Shown here: piece by piece, positions 22,450 to 30,578 of the stretch
How the letters are laid out: each line of letters opens with the position of its first letter
How positions within the stretch are numbered: the stretch's first letter is position 1
Assembly (NCBI GenBank): GCA_030425145.1
Contig: JAUHVK010000038.1
Coordinates: 1-35,573, forward strand
From: Alphaproteobacteria bacterium
GTDB taxonomy: Bacteria; Pseudomonadota; Alphaproteobacteria; Rhodobacterales; Rhodobacteraceae
DNA: 35,573 nt
Direction of reading: 5' to 3'
The notes under the pieces: generated by a model
Databases searched by the model: none
What the model saw: the letters and a program-made list of their open reading frames with translations, nothing else
What the model was told of the DNA's origin: nothing
Program-made: the position numbers and the translations under genes

Positions 22450-22894
22450 GCTGCGAAACCTCCGTGAGAGAGGTCTAGCATACATACGAAAATATACTAT
22501 CACAACACTAAGTATAACGACGCATAATGATGTTTATGTTAATGATGGCATCGCAATGCGCCCCGCTCGGCTGTTGGCCCATGAGTAGCGGCAACCGAGA
22601 ACTGTCTTCACCGCTTCCAGCTCGAAGTATCGCTCCTTCCTTTGTGCACACGAAGCGCACACCATGACACTCTATCTTACAGAGACCACGAAGCTTTCGG
22701 CCCGATCCTCCAATGAACTTTGGGTCAGCCTAGTACCACCTGCCTAAGCATCCTCATAGGCTTTCTTCAAACATTGGCTGAATTCTTGGCTTATGGCCAC
22801 CAAGGTGCCGCACTCGACGATACAGCCTGAGAATGTCGCAAACGGAGGCCAACAGGCGCGGCATTCTCGTTATTCTCTAAGAGGTTTCAGTTAA
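22450..22894. other. Gene-free stretch upstream of the EamA gene
   Basis: 445 bases, AT-rich at the left end. The left part carries the probable promoter of the TrbM-like gene (TTGTGA at about 22500, TATGCT near 22480 on the minus strand). A 43-codon minus-strand open frame (22534-22665) starts MVCASCAQRKERYFEL but has no ribosome-binding site. The rest shows nothing I can assign. Confidence 0.35.
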
Positions 22895-23818
22895 GTGGAT
22901 GCTATGGCAGGCGCTCTTTCCGAAAATTCGTCCGACGCGCACAAGCACGGACTTTTCTTTGTCTTTGCGGCCGGGGTCCTCTGGTCGACCGTTGGCCTGG
23001 GAATCCGCCTGATTGAAGACGCTGTCGTCTGGCAGATCTTGCTTTACCGGTCGATCAGCATGTCGGGCTTTCTTTATCTGCTCATTCTCATCAGATCGGG
23101 GAAAAGCCCTTTTACACTGATACGTCGTGCCGGCGTCCCTGCTGTTATTGCCGGATTATCGCTGGTCGCGGCCTATTCCGGTGGTATTTTTGCGATCCAG
23201 AACACGTCTGTGGCCAATGCCATGCTGCTTTTCGCAACCGCACCCTTCATGGCAGCAGTCTTGGGATGGTTCCTTCTGCGCGAACCTGTACGCGGAGCAA
23301 CCTGGGTAGCGATCTCCGTCGCCATAGGCGGCATCGCGATCATGGTGGCGGACAAGTCCGGTGGTATCGCTTTGATGGGCAGCCTTGCCGCGCTTGGATC
23401 GGCTTTGGGATTCGCGGTTTTCACGGTTGCTTTGCGTTGGGGAAAAACGGTTGAAATGCTGCCGTCGGTGTTCCTTTCAGGTCTCTTCGCCATCGTCATC
23501 ACGGTTTGCATCTGTTTGGCACAAGGGCTGCCCCTTTTGATCAGCGCTCACGATGGCGGCATCGCGATGGGTATGGGGGTTTTCCAGGTTGGCGCGGGCC
23601 TTGTCCTTTACACGATAGGCTCCCGAAGCCTGCCCGCAGCGGAACTTGCGCTGCTCTCGTTGGCTGAAGTGCTTCTTGGCCCGTTCTGGGTCTGGCTTTT
23701 CCTCGGTGAGACCGCGAGCATGAACACTTTGGTTGGAGGCCTCATTCTGCTTGTTGCGATTGCGGGGAACGCGCTGTCAGGAAAGCGGCGCAAACCACCA
23801 CCGATCACCGCGCCCTGA
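22895..23818 (+). CDS. EamA/DMT-superfamily permease
   Basis: A 307-residue drug/metabolite transporter with ten hydrophobic segments in two EamA repeats. Signature segments: FFVFAAGVLWSTVGLGIRLIEDA at the start, IQNTSVANAMLLFATAPFMAAVLGWFLLREPV in repeat 1, and LPAAELALLSLAEVLLGPFWVWLFLGET in repeat 2. Substrate unknown; members export amino acids, nucleobases or other metabolites. GTG 22895 is taken as start since AGAGG lies about 10 bases upstream; ATG 22904 is the alternative. It has no clear functional link to either side and ends in the palindrome shared with the next gene. Confidence 0.88.
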   Translation: MDAMAGALSENSSDAHKHGLFFVFAAGVLWSTVGLGIRLIEDAVVWQILLYRSISMSGFLYLLILIRSGKSPFTLIRRAGVPAVIAGLSLVAAYSGGIFAIQNTSVANAMLLFATAPFMAAVLGWFLLREPVRGATWVAISVAIGGIAIMVADKSGGIALMGSLAALGSALGFAVFTVALRWGKTVEMLPSVFLSGLFAIVITVCICLAQGLPLLISAHDGGIAMGMGVFQVGAGLVLYTIGSRSLPAAELALLSLAEVLLGPFWVWLFLGETASMNTLVGGLILLVAIAGNALSGKRRKPPPITAP

Positions 23819-23831
23819 GGAATTCCTCAGG
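23814..23831. terminator. 18-base perfect palindrome over two convergent stop codons
   Basis: CCTGAGGAATTCCTCAGG is a perfect palindrome. It contains the stop of the EamA gene (TGA 23816-23818) and, on the other strand, the stop of the HTH-PBP gene (23827-23829). It could work as a compact two-way terminator, though the T tracts usual for intrinsic terminators are missing. Confidence 0.45.
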
Positions 23832-24732
23832 CATTCCAGATCACTTTCCCGAGGTCTGCGATATCGTATCCGCCAGAGGTCTTGGCCCTGTTGGCGAAGG
23901 TGTCTGTTGCACAGAACGCCATCAACTTCTGCACCGGCGCTTCGAACCATGCCTTGCGGTCGACCAAGAGCGCGAAGTGCTCTTCGATCACGGGCAGGAA
24001 CTCTAGACCGTAGCTGCGTGCGACCGCTTCGAGACCAAAGGTTGCGTCCGCATCGCCGCGCCGCACCGCCTCGACGGCTTCATCTTCGGTTCGCGCCACG
24101 TCCGCCAGCGTGAGGTGTGACAGGTCCAGCCCCTCTCTGCCCGCGATTTCGCGAAACAACGCGTCCGTCCCGGATTCGGCTTGCCTGGGGACGAAACGGC
24201 GGCCCGCAAGATCGGACAGCCCTCCTAGCGCTATACCGTCCGCACGATACACCAACCCCCTCTTGCGGGCGGCAAAGGCGACAAGCACCGCATTCTGATC
24301 CGAGGCCAGATCCGAGACTGTCGGAACATTCCAGCGATCTGATGTCGCATCGTGGATGTGCAATCCAGCCGCGATGCCCTCGCTCCGCACGAAACGGTCG
24401 ACCCCGTCGAGGGAGCCGTCGTAATAGCTCGCCAGCCCGCAGCGCGATTGCCGGATGGCCCAGTCCAGAAGCGGATCATGACTGCCAAGAATGATCGGGG
24501 GCCGCCCGGAAGAGGTGGCGGAGGCGGACGCGCCTGCGACGCCGCCGGACTGGGCCTGCTCGATCCACGCTCTGATCTCGGCGGCGGGGAACAAGAGCTT
24601 TCCCGTTGCCTTCGAACAGGGAACCGCGCCCGAGGACGCCAGATCATAGATCTTGCGCTCCTTGAGGCGCAGCAGATCGGCCAGTTCCTTGACCGTCAGG
24701 TATTCGTGGTCGGGAAAGGTGACATCGTCCAT
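23827..24732 (-). CDS. Excisionase-type HTH plus PBP-like ligand-domain regulator
   Basis: A 301-residue protein. Residues about 10-60 are a MerR/excisionase-type helix-turn-helix (YLTVKELADLLRLKERKIYDLASSGAVPCSKATGKLLFPAAEIRAWIEQ). After a Gly/Ala/Ser linker, residues about 80-300 are a periplasmic-binding-protein-like domain of the molybdate-family type (IILGSHDPLLDWAI, GIAAGLHIHDATSDRWNVPTVSDLA, GRRFVPRQAESGTDALF). It has no signal peptide, so it is a cytoplasmic one-component sensor. It follows tupA by 54 bases, and likely senses tungstate or molybdate and controls the tup operon. Such proteins are known beside Mo/W transport genes, but I know of no settled symbol. Confidence 0.85.
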   Translation of the reverse strand: MDDVTFPDHEYLTVKELADLLRLKERKIYDLASSGAVPCSKATGKLLFPAAEIRAWIEQAQSGGVAGASASATSSGRPPIILGSHDPLLDWAIRQSRCGLASYYDGSLDGVDRFVRSEGIAAGLHIHDATSDRWNVPTVSDLASDQNAVLVAFAARKRGLVYRADGIALGGLSDLAGRRFVPRQAESGTDALFREIAGREGLDLSHLTLADVARTEDEAVEAVRRGDADATFGLEAVARSYGLEFLPVIEEHFALLVDRKAWFEAPVQKLMAFCATDTFANRAKTSGGYDIADLGKVIWNA

Positions 24733-24786
24733 GGCAACTCGGTCAGGTCTCGGGGCGGCAGTCCATCCACCGCCCCGTGCACCCTA

Positions 24787-25602
24787 TCAGCTATCCGGTG
24801 CGTTGGGAAAGAACAGCTGTTGATCGGCCACCTTGTAGGCGGCGATGGCGTCCTGTCCCGCATCCGAGATCAGCCAATCGGCGAAGGTCTGCGCGGCGTC
24901 CACGTTCACCGACGGACACTTGGCTGGGTTCACTGGGATCACGCCGTACTGGTTGAACATGTCCTCGTCGCCCTGAACCGCGATCTGATAGTCCTGCTTA
25001 TTCCCGAAGCTGATCCAGGTGGCGCGGTCGGTCATGACATAGGCGCCCATGCCGATGCCAGCATTCAGCGTCGCGCCCATACCCGAGCCGGTCTCGCGGT
25101 ACCACGCGCCCGAGGCTGCGGTTGGGTCGACGCCCGTATCGGCCCAGAGCGCCATCTCTTTCTTGTGGGTGCCCGAGTCGTCGCCACGCGATGCGAAAAG
25201 CGCCCCTTCCTCCGCGATCTTGGCCATCGCGCCCTGCACGTCATTCATGCCGCCGACGCCCGCAGGATCGGCGGCAGGGCCGACGATCACGAAGTCGTTG
25301 TACATCAGATCGGTGCGCTCGGTCCCGAAACCGGCGGCCACGAACTTCTCCTCCGAGGCTTTCGCATGGACCAGCAGCACGTCGCCGTCGCAATTCTCGG
25401 CATTCTTGATCGCCTGCCCGGTGCCGACCGCCACGACGTTGACCTGAATGCCGGTCTCGCCCTGGAAGATCGGCAGAAGGTAGTCGTAAAGGCCGGAATT
25501 GGCCGTGGAGGTGGTGGACTGGACGATGATCGACTCCTGCGCCCAGGCGGCGCTCCCGATCACCAGTGCGACTGCCGTCGCTGTCAGTTTCCTTGCAAGC
25601 AT
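24787..25602 (-). CDS. tupA: TupA-type tungstate ABC substrate-binding protein
   Basis: A 271-residue periplasmic protein. ATG 25602 follows AAGGGAGAGA; the signal peptide is LARKLTATAVALVIGSAAWA-QES. The TupA signature is clear: VQSTTSTANSGLYDYLLPIFQGETGIQVNVVAVGTGQAIKNAENCDGDVLLVHAKASEEKFV, then RTDLMYNDFVIVGP and FASRGDDSGTHKKEM, which line the oxyanion pocket. TupA binds tungstate with very high affinity and discriminates against molybdate, but this cannot be told from sequence alone. It is third in the tupBCA operon. Confidence 0.93.
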   Translation of the reverse strand: MLARKLTATAVALVIGSAAWAQESIIVQSTTSTANSGLYDYLLPIFQGETGIQVNVVAVGTGQAIKNAENCDGDVLLVHAKASEEKFVAAGFGTERTDLMYNDFVIVGPAADPAGVGGMNDVQGAMAKIAEEGALFASRGDDSGTHKKEMALWADTGVDPTAASGAWYRETGSGMGATLNAGIGMGAYVMTDRATWISFGNKQDYQIAVQGDEDMFNQYGVIPVNPAKCPSVNVDAAQTFADWLISDAGQDAIAAYKVADQQLFFPNAPDS

Positions 25603-25627
25603 TATGGTCTCTCCCTTTTTGCTTATG

Positions 25628-26383
25628 TCAGACGACAATTCTGCCGTTCAGGTAATCCCGCGCCGCCGCTGACCGGGGCTCGGGGAAGAACTCCGCCGCA
25701 GCGCAATGCTCGGCAATCCGCCCGCGATGCAGGAACACGACATCGTCGGCCATGCGGCGGGCCTGACCGATGTCGTGGGTGACGAAGATGATCCGCACGC
25801 CGCGCGCCCGGGCTTCGTTCACGATCTCCTCGATGGCGAGGACGGAGGCCGGATCGAGGCTGGCGGTCGGCTCATCGAGAAACAGTACCTCCGGGTCGGT
25901 CGCCAGCGCCCGCGCCAAGGCCAGGCGCTGCGCCTCGCCGCCCGACAGCAGCCGCGCGGGCTGGCGCGCCTTATGCGCAAGGCCCACATGCTCCAGCAGC
26001 GCGTCCAGCCCGCCAGTATCCTTCGCGCGCGCCTTCAGGACGAAGTCGATATTGGCCGCAACCGAGCGGCGCAGAAGAACCGGCTTCTGGAACACCAGCG
26101 CCTGCCGCGCCGTGGCCTGTTCGGGCGCGTCTCCGCCCCACTCGATGCGCCCCGAGCTGGGCTGCATGAGCCCATGCAAGAGCTTCAGCAGCAGGCTCTT
26201 GCCCGAGCCGTTCGGGCCCATGATCATCGTGCAGCCGGTCGGGCCGAGATCGAGGTTCAGCCCATCGAGCACGGTCGCCTCGCCAAAGCGCAGGACGAGG
26301 TCCCGGACCTTCAGTGGCAGGAGCGGCGCGTGCCCGGTCGCGGCGCGTGTCTGCAGATGCATCAAAGCCGTTGCGTCAGACAT
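25628..26383 (-). CDS. tupC: TupC-type tungstate ABC transporter ATPase
   Basis: A 251-residue ABC ATPase. Walker A is GPNGSGKS at residues 56-63; the Q-loop (ALVFQKPVLLRRSV), the signature LLSGGEAQRLALARALA, Walker [14 protein letters not shown] and the switch His (FVTHDIGQARR) are all present. It has no TOBE domain, unlike ModC. It overlaps tupB by 8 bases and is followed by tupA after 25 bases. Confidence 0.93.
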   Translation of the reverse strand: MSDATALMHLQTRAATGHAPLLPLKVRDLVLRFGEATVLDGLNLDLGPTGCTMIMGPNGSGKSLLLKLLHGLMQPSSGRIEWGGDAPEQATARQALVFQKPVLLRRSVAANIDFVLKARAKDTGGLDALLEHVGLAHKARQPARLLSGGEAQRLALARALATDPEVLFLDEPTASLDPASVLAIEEIVNEARARGVRIIFVTHDIGQARRMADDVVFLHRGRIAEHCAAAEFFPEPRSAAARDYLNGRIVV

Positions 26384-27083
26384 AAGCCTGCCTCGCGGCG
26401 GTCATGCGCACCGACTGAACGGCGGCGTTTACACCGAGGGCGATGACCAGAAGAACGATCCCGAGCGCCAGCGCCAGCGCCAGATCACCCTTCGACGTCT
26501 CCAGCGCGATGGCGGTCGTCATGACCCGCGTCAGGTGGTCGATATTGCCGCCGACAATGATCACCGCCCCCACCTCGGCGACAGCGCGCCCGAACCCGGC
26601 GAGGCCGACGGTCAGCAGCGAATAACGCGCATCCCAGAGCAGCGCCTGTATGGTTTGCAGGCGCGTCAGGCAGAGCGAGCGGAACTGCTCGGCATACTCC
26701 GCATGCAGATCTTCGAGCACCTGCCGCGACAGGGCGGCAACGATGGGGGTGATCAAAATTGTCTGGGCGATGATCATCGCGGTGGGCGTATAGAGCAGGC
26801 CAAGAAACCCCAGCGGGCCGGACCGCGACAGGTAAAGATAGACCAGCAATCCGACAACGACGGGCGGCAAGCCCATGAGCGCGTTCATCACGATCAGAAC
26901 CGCGCTGCGCCCCCAGAACCGTCCGATCGCCACCAGCGCTCCGATGGGCAAACCGATGACGCAGGCCAATGCCGTCGCCGTCAGGCTCACCCGCAAGGAC
27001 AGCAGCACGATCTCGATGAGATCGGCGTCACCTGACAGGACGAGTGCGATTGCGAGTCCGAAGGCCTCTCCAATACTTTGCAA
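26376..27083 (-). CDS. tupB: TupB-type tungstate ABC transporter permease
   Basis: A 235-residue permease with about five or six membrane segments. It shows SLRVSLTATALACVIGLPIGALVAI, the pattern MNALMGLPPVVVGLLVYLYLSRSGPLG, and the coupling loop ARYSLLTVGLAGFGRAVAEVGAVIIVGGNI (EAA-like) typical of TupB/ModB-type permeases. The start is a TTG at 27083 with GGGGAAGG upstream; no ATG is available nearby. The start and ribosome-binding site lie within an inverted repeat (27079-27101). It is the first gene of the tupBCA-regulator operon. Confidence 0.92.
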   Translation of the reverse strand: MQSIGEAFGLAIALVLSGDADLIEIVLLSLRVSLTATALACVIGLPIGALVAIGRFWGRSAVLIVMNALMGLPPVVVGLLVYLYLSRSGPLGFLGLLYTPTAMIIAQTILITPIVAALSRQVLEDLHAEYAEQFRSLCLTRLQTIQALLWDARYSLLTVGLAGFGRAVAEVGAVIIVGGNIDHLTRVMTTAIALETSKGDLALALALGIVLLVIALGVNAAVQSVRMTAARQAYV

Positions 27084-27101
27084 ATCCTTCCCCTATTTGC
27101 A
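27079..27101 (-). promoter_or_regulatory. Inverted repeat over the tupB start codon
   Basis: TGCAAAT (27079-27085) and ATTTGCA (27095-27101) are exact reverse complements with a 9-base spacer. On the minus-strand transcript the spacer holds the ribosome-binding site (AGGGGAAGG) and the inner arm holds the UUG start codon. It could be an operator for the HTH-PBP regulator or an RNA hairpin that limits translation. Confidence 0.5.
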
Positions 27102-27247
27102 TTATTTTCGCGATGATGACAGCTATGCAGTTTCGATCTGGAACTTCAAGGCTGGATTCTGGCCAAAATTGCCATCATTATTCACCTAGAAGCTGAATTG
27201 AGTGAAGTCTTCATGCGCAATAAACTGCAAAATTTACGGAAACGCTT

Positions 27248-27745
27248 GTGACACGCGGTGACGACCTGCGGGCTAACGAGAAAGCAGTCGAACTGGTACC
27301 CGCTTCCGATGCGGCACTACGCTTCATCGGATGGGTCCGCACGCCGTGGCGTTCGCGCGATGACTGTCCGCGGCAAGGCCGCCTGGACGGACCCGAGTGC
27401 CGATTGGTGCTGGATGTTGTTTGGCACGACGCCCTGTGCGGCCTCGAAGATTACCAGACGATCGAAGTGCTCTACTGGCTCGACAAGAGCCGGCGGGATC
27501 TGGTCCTGCAAAGCCCGAAGAGCGACGGACGCACCGTGGGAACCTTCGCCCTGCGCTCGCCCGTACGACCCAACCCCATCGGAACCTCGATCGTAAAGCT
27601 GGAGCGGATCGAAGAGGGCACGCTGTTCGTGCGTGGTCTCGACTGCCTCGACGGCACACCCCTCGTCGACATCAAGCCGGACCGCTGCGCCTTCACACCG
27701 AAAGCGCCGCCCAAACCCGGTGAAGCGCACGTCCAAGAAAACTGA
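27248..27745 (+). CDS. TrmO/TsaA-domain protein
   Basis: A 165-residue protein with a GTG start. It matches the TsaA/TrmO beta-barrel family: FIGWVRTPWRSRDDCPRQG, EVLYWLDKSRRDLVLQSPKSDGRTVGTFALRSPVRPNPIGTSIVKLERIEEG and VRGLDCLDGTPLVDIKPDRC. TrmO uses S-adenosylmethionine to methylate t6A37 in tRNA. This version is shorter than E. coli TrmO and lacks its C-terminal domain. It is the first gene of the second Mo/W-type transporter operon, a place where such proteins recur, so its job may not be tRNA modification. Confidence 0.82.
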   Translation: MTRGDDLRANEKAVELVPASDAALRFIGWVRTPWRSRDDCPRQGRLDGPECRLVLDVVWHDALCGLEDYQTIEVLYWLDKSRRDLVLQSPKSDGRTVGTFALRSPVRPNPIGTSIVKLERIEEGTLFVRGLDCLDGTPLVDIKPDRCAFTPKAPPKPGEAHVQEN

Positions 27746-27761
27746 CCATGGGAGGACCAAG

Positions 27762-28553
27762 ATGCGGAAATCACCAGTGCTGGGAGCCATACTGGGGCTC
27801 GCCATGACCCCGGCCATGGCGGAAGAGGTCTCCCTCTTCGCAGCCGGAAGCCTGAAAGCCGCCCTGTCCGAGGTTGCGGAGGAATACACCGCGGCCTACG
27901 GCACGCCAGTTTCCACGAGTTTCGGCCCATCCGGTCTGATGCGAGAGCGCATCGAGGCCGGAGAGGCGGCGCACGTCTTTGCCTCGGCGAACATGCGGCA
28001 TCCGAGAACGCTCGAGAGCGCAGGCAAGGGCGGACCGGTTGCCCTCTTCGCGCGCAATCGTCTTTGCGGGCTGGCAAGGCCTGACGTCACGGTGTCAACC
28101 GACACGCTTCTGGAGATCATGCTTTCGGACGATGTGCGCCTCGGGACATCGACACCGAAGGCGGATCCCTCCGGCGACTACGCCTTTGAACTCTTCGACA
28201 AGTCCGGGCACGCGGGCACGCTCAAGGCAAAAGCATTGCAGCTCACCGGGGGGCCGGACAGCGCCAAACGGCCCGAGGGCCGCAACACCTACGCCTGGGT
28301 GCTCGACAGCGATCAAGCGGACGTCTTCCTGACATATTGCACCAACGCGGTGCTTGCGCAGAAGGAGGTGCCGACCCTGCAGATCATCCAAGTCCCCGAA
28401 GCGCTGTCTGTTGGCGCGGACTATGGGCTGATCGTCCTCGATGGCGCACCTGCGGACGCATGGAAACTCGCGATGCACATCCTGTCACCTGCCGGTCAAA
28501 CCGTCTTGGCGTCGTATGGGTTCGATGCCGCCGCCCTGCCAAAGGAGGACTGA
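27762..28553 (+). CDS. ModA-like molybdate-family substrate-binding protein
   Basis: A 263-residue periplasmic protein. ATG 27762 has GGGAGGA upstream; the signal peptide ends AMTPAMA-EEV. The first segment VSLFAAGSLKAALSEVAEEYTAAYGTPVSTSFGPSGLMRERIEAGE is the ModA-type oxyanion loop (ADI/SL, GPSG). Later ADPSGDYAFELFDK and DVFLTYCTNAV also fit. There is no ModB permease beside it; instead a FecB-type binding protein and BtuC-like permease follow 1 base downstream. It may feed that transporter or act alone as a scavenger or sensor. Confidence 0.87.
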   Translation: MRKSPVLGAILGLAMTPAMAEEVSLFAAGSLKAALSEVAEEYTAAYGTPVSTSFGPSGLMRERIEAGEAAHVFASANMRHPRTLESAGKGGPVALFARNRLCGLARPDVTVSTDTLLEIMLSDDVRLGTSTPKADPSGDYAFELFDKSGHAGTLKAKALQLTGGPDSAKRPEGRNTYAWVLDSDQADVFLTYCTNAVLAQKEVPTLQIIQVPEALSVGADYGLIVLDGAPADAWKLAMHILSPAGQTVLASYGFDAAALPKED

Positions 28554-28554
28554 C

Positions 28555-29583
28555 ATGCGACTTCTCATGGTGCTACTCGCCATCTTGGCGTTGCCTGTTC
28601 AGGCGCGTGAAATCACCGACAGCGCCGGGCGCGTGGTCGAGATCCCCGACGAGGTGAACACCGTCTTCGCGGCGGGTCCTCCGGCCTCGATCCTCGTCTA
28701 CATCATGAAGCCGGAGGCGCTCACAGGTTGGCCCCGCGCGCTACGCCCCGAGGAACGCGACTACATCGCCGCGCCCTATCGCGACATTCCGGAAACCGGG
28801 CGTCTGACCGGGCGCGGTGGTGAGGCGAACCTCGAGCGCGTTCTGGAAATCCAGCCCGACCTCATCATCGACTTCGGATCGGTGCGAGACACCTATGTTG
28901 ATCTTGCCAACCGCGTGCAGGACCAGACTGGCATTCCTTACATCCTAATCGACGGGCGGTTCGAGAATACGCCCGTCGCCCTCCGGTTGCTCGGCGAGGC
29001 GCTCGGCGTGCCGGAACGGGGCGAAGAACTGGCGACAGATGTCGAAGCGACCTTCGCGCGGATCGACGCGATCCTCGAAGACGTGCCCGAGGAAGACCGC
29101 CCTCGCGTCTACCTCGCACGCGGACCAGAAGGCTTGGAGACGGGCATGAAAGGCTCGATCAACACCGAGATCATCGAGCGCGCAGGCGGCCGCAACGTCG
29201 CGGATGATGGGGGTGCCACGCGCGGGTTGGTGCAGGCCTCGATGGAACAGGTGATCGTGGCCAACCCGGACACCATCGTGACGTGGGACCCGATCTTCTA
29301 CGGCAAGGTCTTCAACGATCCGCTCTGGCAGGGGATCGACGCGGTGCGCGACGGGCGGGTCTATCTGTCTCCCACGGCGCCCTTCGGCTGGATCGACCGC
29401 CCGCCGTCGCTCAACCGGATGATGGGGCTGATCTGGATGGCGGGGCTCCTCTATCCCGACGCATGGCAGGGTGATCTGCGCGAAGATACCCGCGCCTTCT
29501 ACGAACTCTATTATCATGTCGATCTGAGTGACGAAGAACTGGAAAGGCTGCTCGAATGGGCCGAGGGACGACCGCCGATGTAG
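28555..29583 (+). CDS. FecB/BtuF-type ABC substrate-binding protein (MolA-like by context)
   Basis: A 342-residue periplasmic protein. ATG 28555 has AGGAGG just before it and a signal peptide (LLMVLLAILALPVQA-REI). The cluster A binding-protein pattern is visible: REITDSAGRVVEIPDEVNTVFAAGPPASILVYIMKPEALTGWPR, LERVLEIQPDLIIDFGS, and the long backbone helix LASDVEATFARIDAIL-type segment. Relatives bind iron chelates, cobalamin or, in MolA, molybdate and tungstate. The context (TupABC, Mop, ModA-like, MOT1) favours Mo/W. The end overlaps the permease gene by 28 bases. Confidence 0.85.
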   Translation: MRLLMVLLAILALPVQAREITDSAGRVVEIPDEVNTVFAAGPPASILVYIMKPEALTGWPRALRPEERDYIAAPYRDIPETGRLTGRGGEANLERVLEIQPDLIIDFGSVRDTYVDLANRVQDQTGIPYILIDGRFENTPVALRLLGEALGVPERGEELATDVEATFARIDAILEDVPEEDRPRVYLARGPEGLETGMKGSINTEIIERAGGRNVADDGGATRGLVQASMEQVIVANPDTIVTWDPIFYGKVFNDPLWQGIDAVRDGRVYLSPTAPFGWIDRPPSLNRMMGLIWMAGLLYPDAWQGDLREDTRAFYELYYHVDLSDEELERLLEWAEGRPPM

Positions 29584-30578
29584 GCCTGAGACGGCCTGTC
29601 CTATCGTTGACGAGTGTGCTGGCGCTGTGCCTCGCGGCGCTGGCCTTTGGCGCGGTGATGATCGGGCCATTTGCACTGTCGCCTGGGCAGACAGTGATGG
29701 CGCTGCTCGGACAGGGTGACGCGCAGGCCTCGATCGTCGTCTGGAACATCCGAGTGCCGCGCGTCGCAGCAGCGCTGCTGGTCGGCGCGGCGCTGGCCGC
29801 CGCTGGAGCAAGCTATCAGGCGCTCTTTCGCAACCCGCTTGTCTCGCCCGACATCCTCGGTGTTTCCGCCGGTGCCGGGCTCGGGGCCGTCGCTGGTATC
29901 TTCCTGTCGCTGCCCGTCGCGGCAATCCAGGCCTCGGCCTTCGTCGGCGGCATGGCAGCCGTGGGGTTCGTGACGCTGGTCGCGTCGATGGTCCGCAACA
30001 CCGACCGCACGCTGACGCTGGTGCTGATCGGCGTCGTGATCGGGGCGCTCGCAGGGGCCGCGACGTCACTGCTCAAGGTCATGGCCGACCCCTATGACCA
30101 ATTGCCCGCGATCACCTTCTGGCTTTTGGGGTCGCTCGCCGCGATCACGACCGACGACATCCTGCCCGCCCTGCCGATGGTCCTTATCGGCCTTGTTCCG
30201 CTGGCGCTGCTGCGCTGGCGGATCAATGTCCTGAGCCTCGGCGACGAGGAGGCGTGCGCGCTTGGGATCGAGGTCGGGCGCATACGGTTTCTCGTCATCG
30301 CGGCAGCCACGCTGATCACGGCAAGCGTCACGGCGCTGGCAGGCGTCGTCGGCTGGGTCGGCCTCGTCATACCGCACATTGCGCGGATGCTGGTTGGACC
30401 CGGTTTCGGGCGGCTTTTGCCGGTTTCGGTGCTGATCGGTGCGGGCTATCTGCTGATCGTCGACACGCTGGCACGCACCATTGCACAGGTCGAGGTGCCG
30501 CTTGGCATCCTGACCGCCGTCATCGGCGCACCGTTCTTCGTCTGGCTGCTGGCGCGCGGGCGCCGGGGGTGGTCGTGA
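29556..30578 (+). CDS. BtuC/FecCD-type ABC permease (MolB-like by context)
   Basis: A 340-residue permease with about nine to ten membrane segments. Signature: VWNIRVPRVAAALLVGAALAAAGASYQALFRNPLVSPDILGVSAGAGLGAVAG, ITFWLLGSLAAIT, and GWVGLVIPHIARMLVG near residue 265. ATG 29556 overlaps the binding-protein gene by 28 bases; a later start near the first membrane segment is possible. The stop overlaps the ATPase start (TGATG). Confidence 0.9.
   Translation: MGRGTTADVGLRRPVLSLTSVLALCLAALAFGAVMIGPFALSPGQTVMALLGQGDAQASIVVWNIRVPRVAAALLVGAALAAAGASYQALFRNPLVSPDILGVSAGAGLGAVAGIFLSLPVAAIQASAFVGGMAAVGFVTLVASMVRNTDRTLTLVLIGVVIGALAGAATSLLKVMADPYDQLPAITFWLLGSLAAITTDDILPALPMVLIGLVPLALLRWRINVLSLGDEEACALGIEVGRIRFLVIAAATLITASVTALAGVVGWVGLVIPHIARMLVGPGFGRLLPVSVLIGAGYLLIVDTLARTIAQVEVPLGILTAVIGAPFFVWLLARGRRGWS

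Noticed and set aside
22534-22665. 43-codon minus-strand ORF with a CxxC-like start
   Set aside because: No ribosome-binding site, no recognisable family and atypical codon use; treated as chance.
24352-25782. 476-codon plus-strand open frame opposite tupA and its regulator
   Set aside because: It lies antisense to tupA and the HTH-PBP gene, both well supported by motifs. The translation has no recognisable domain.
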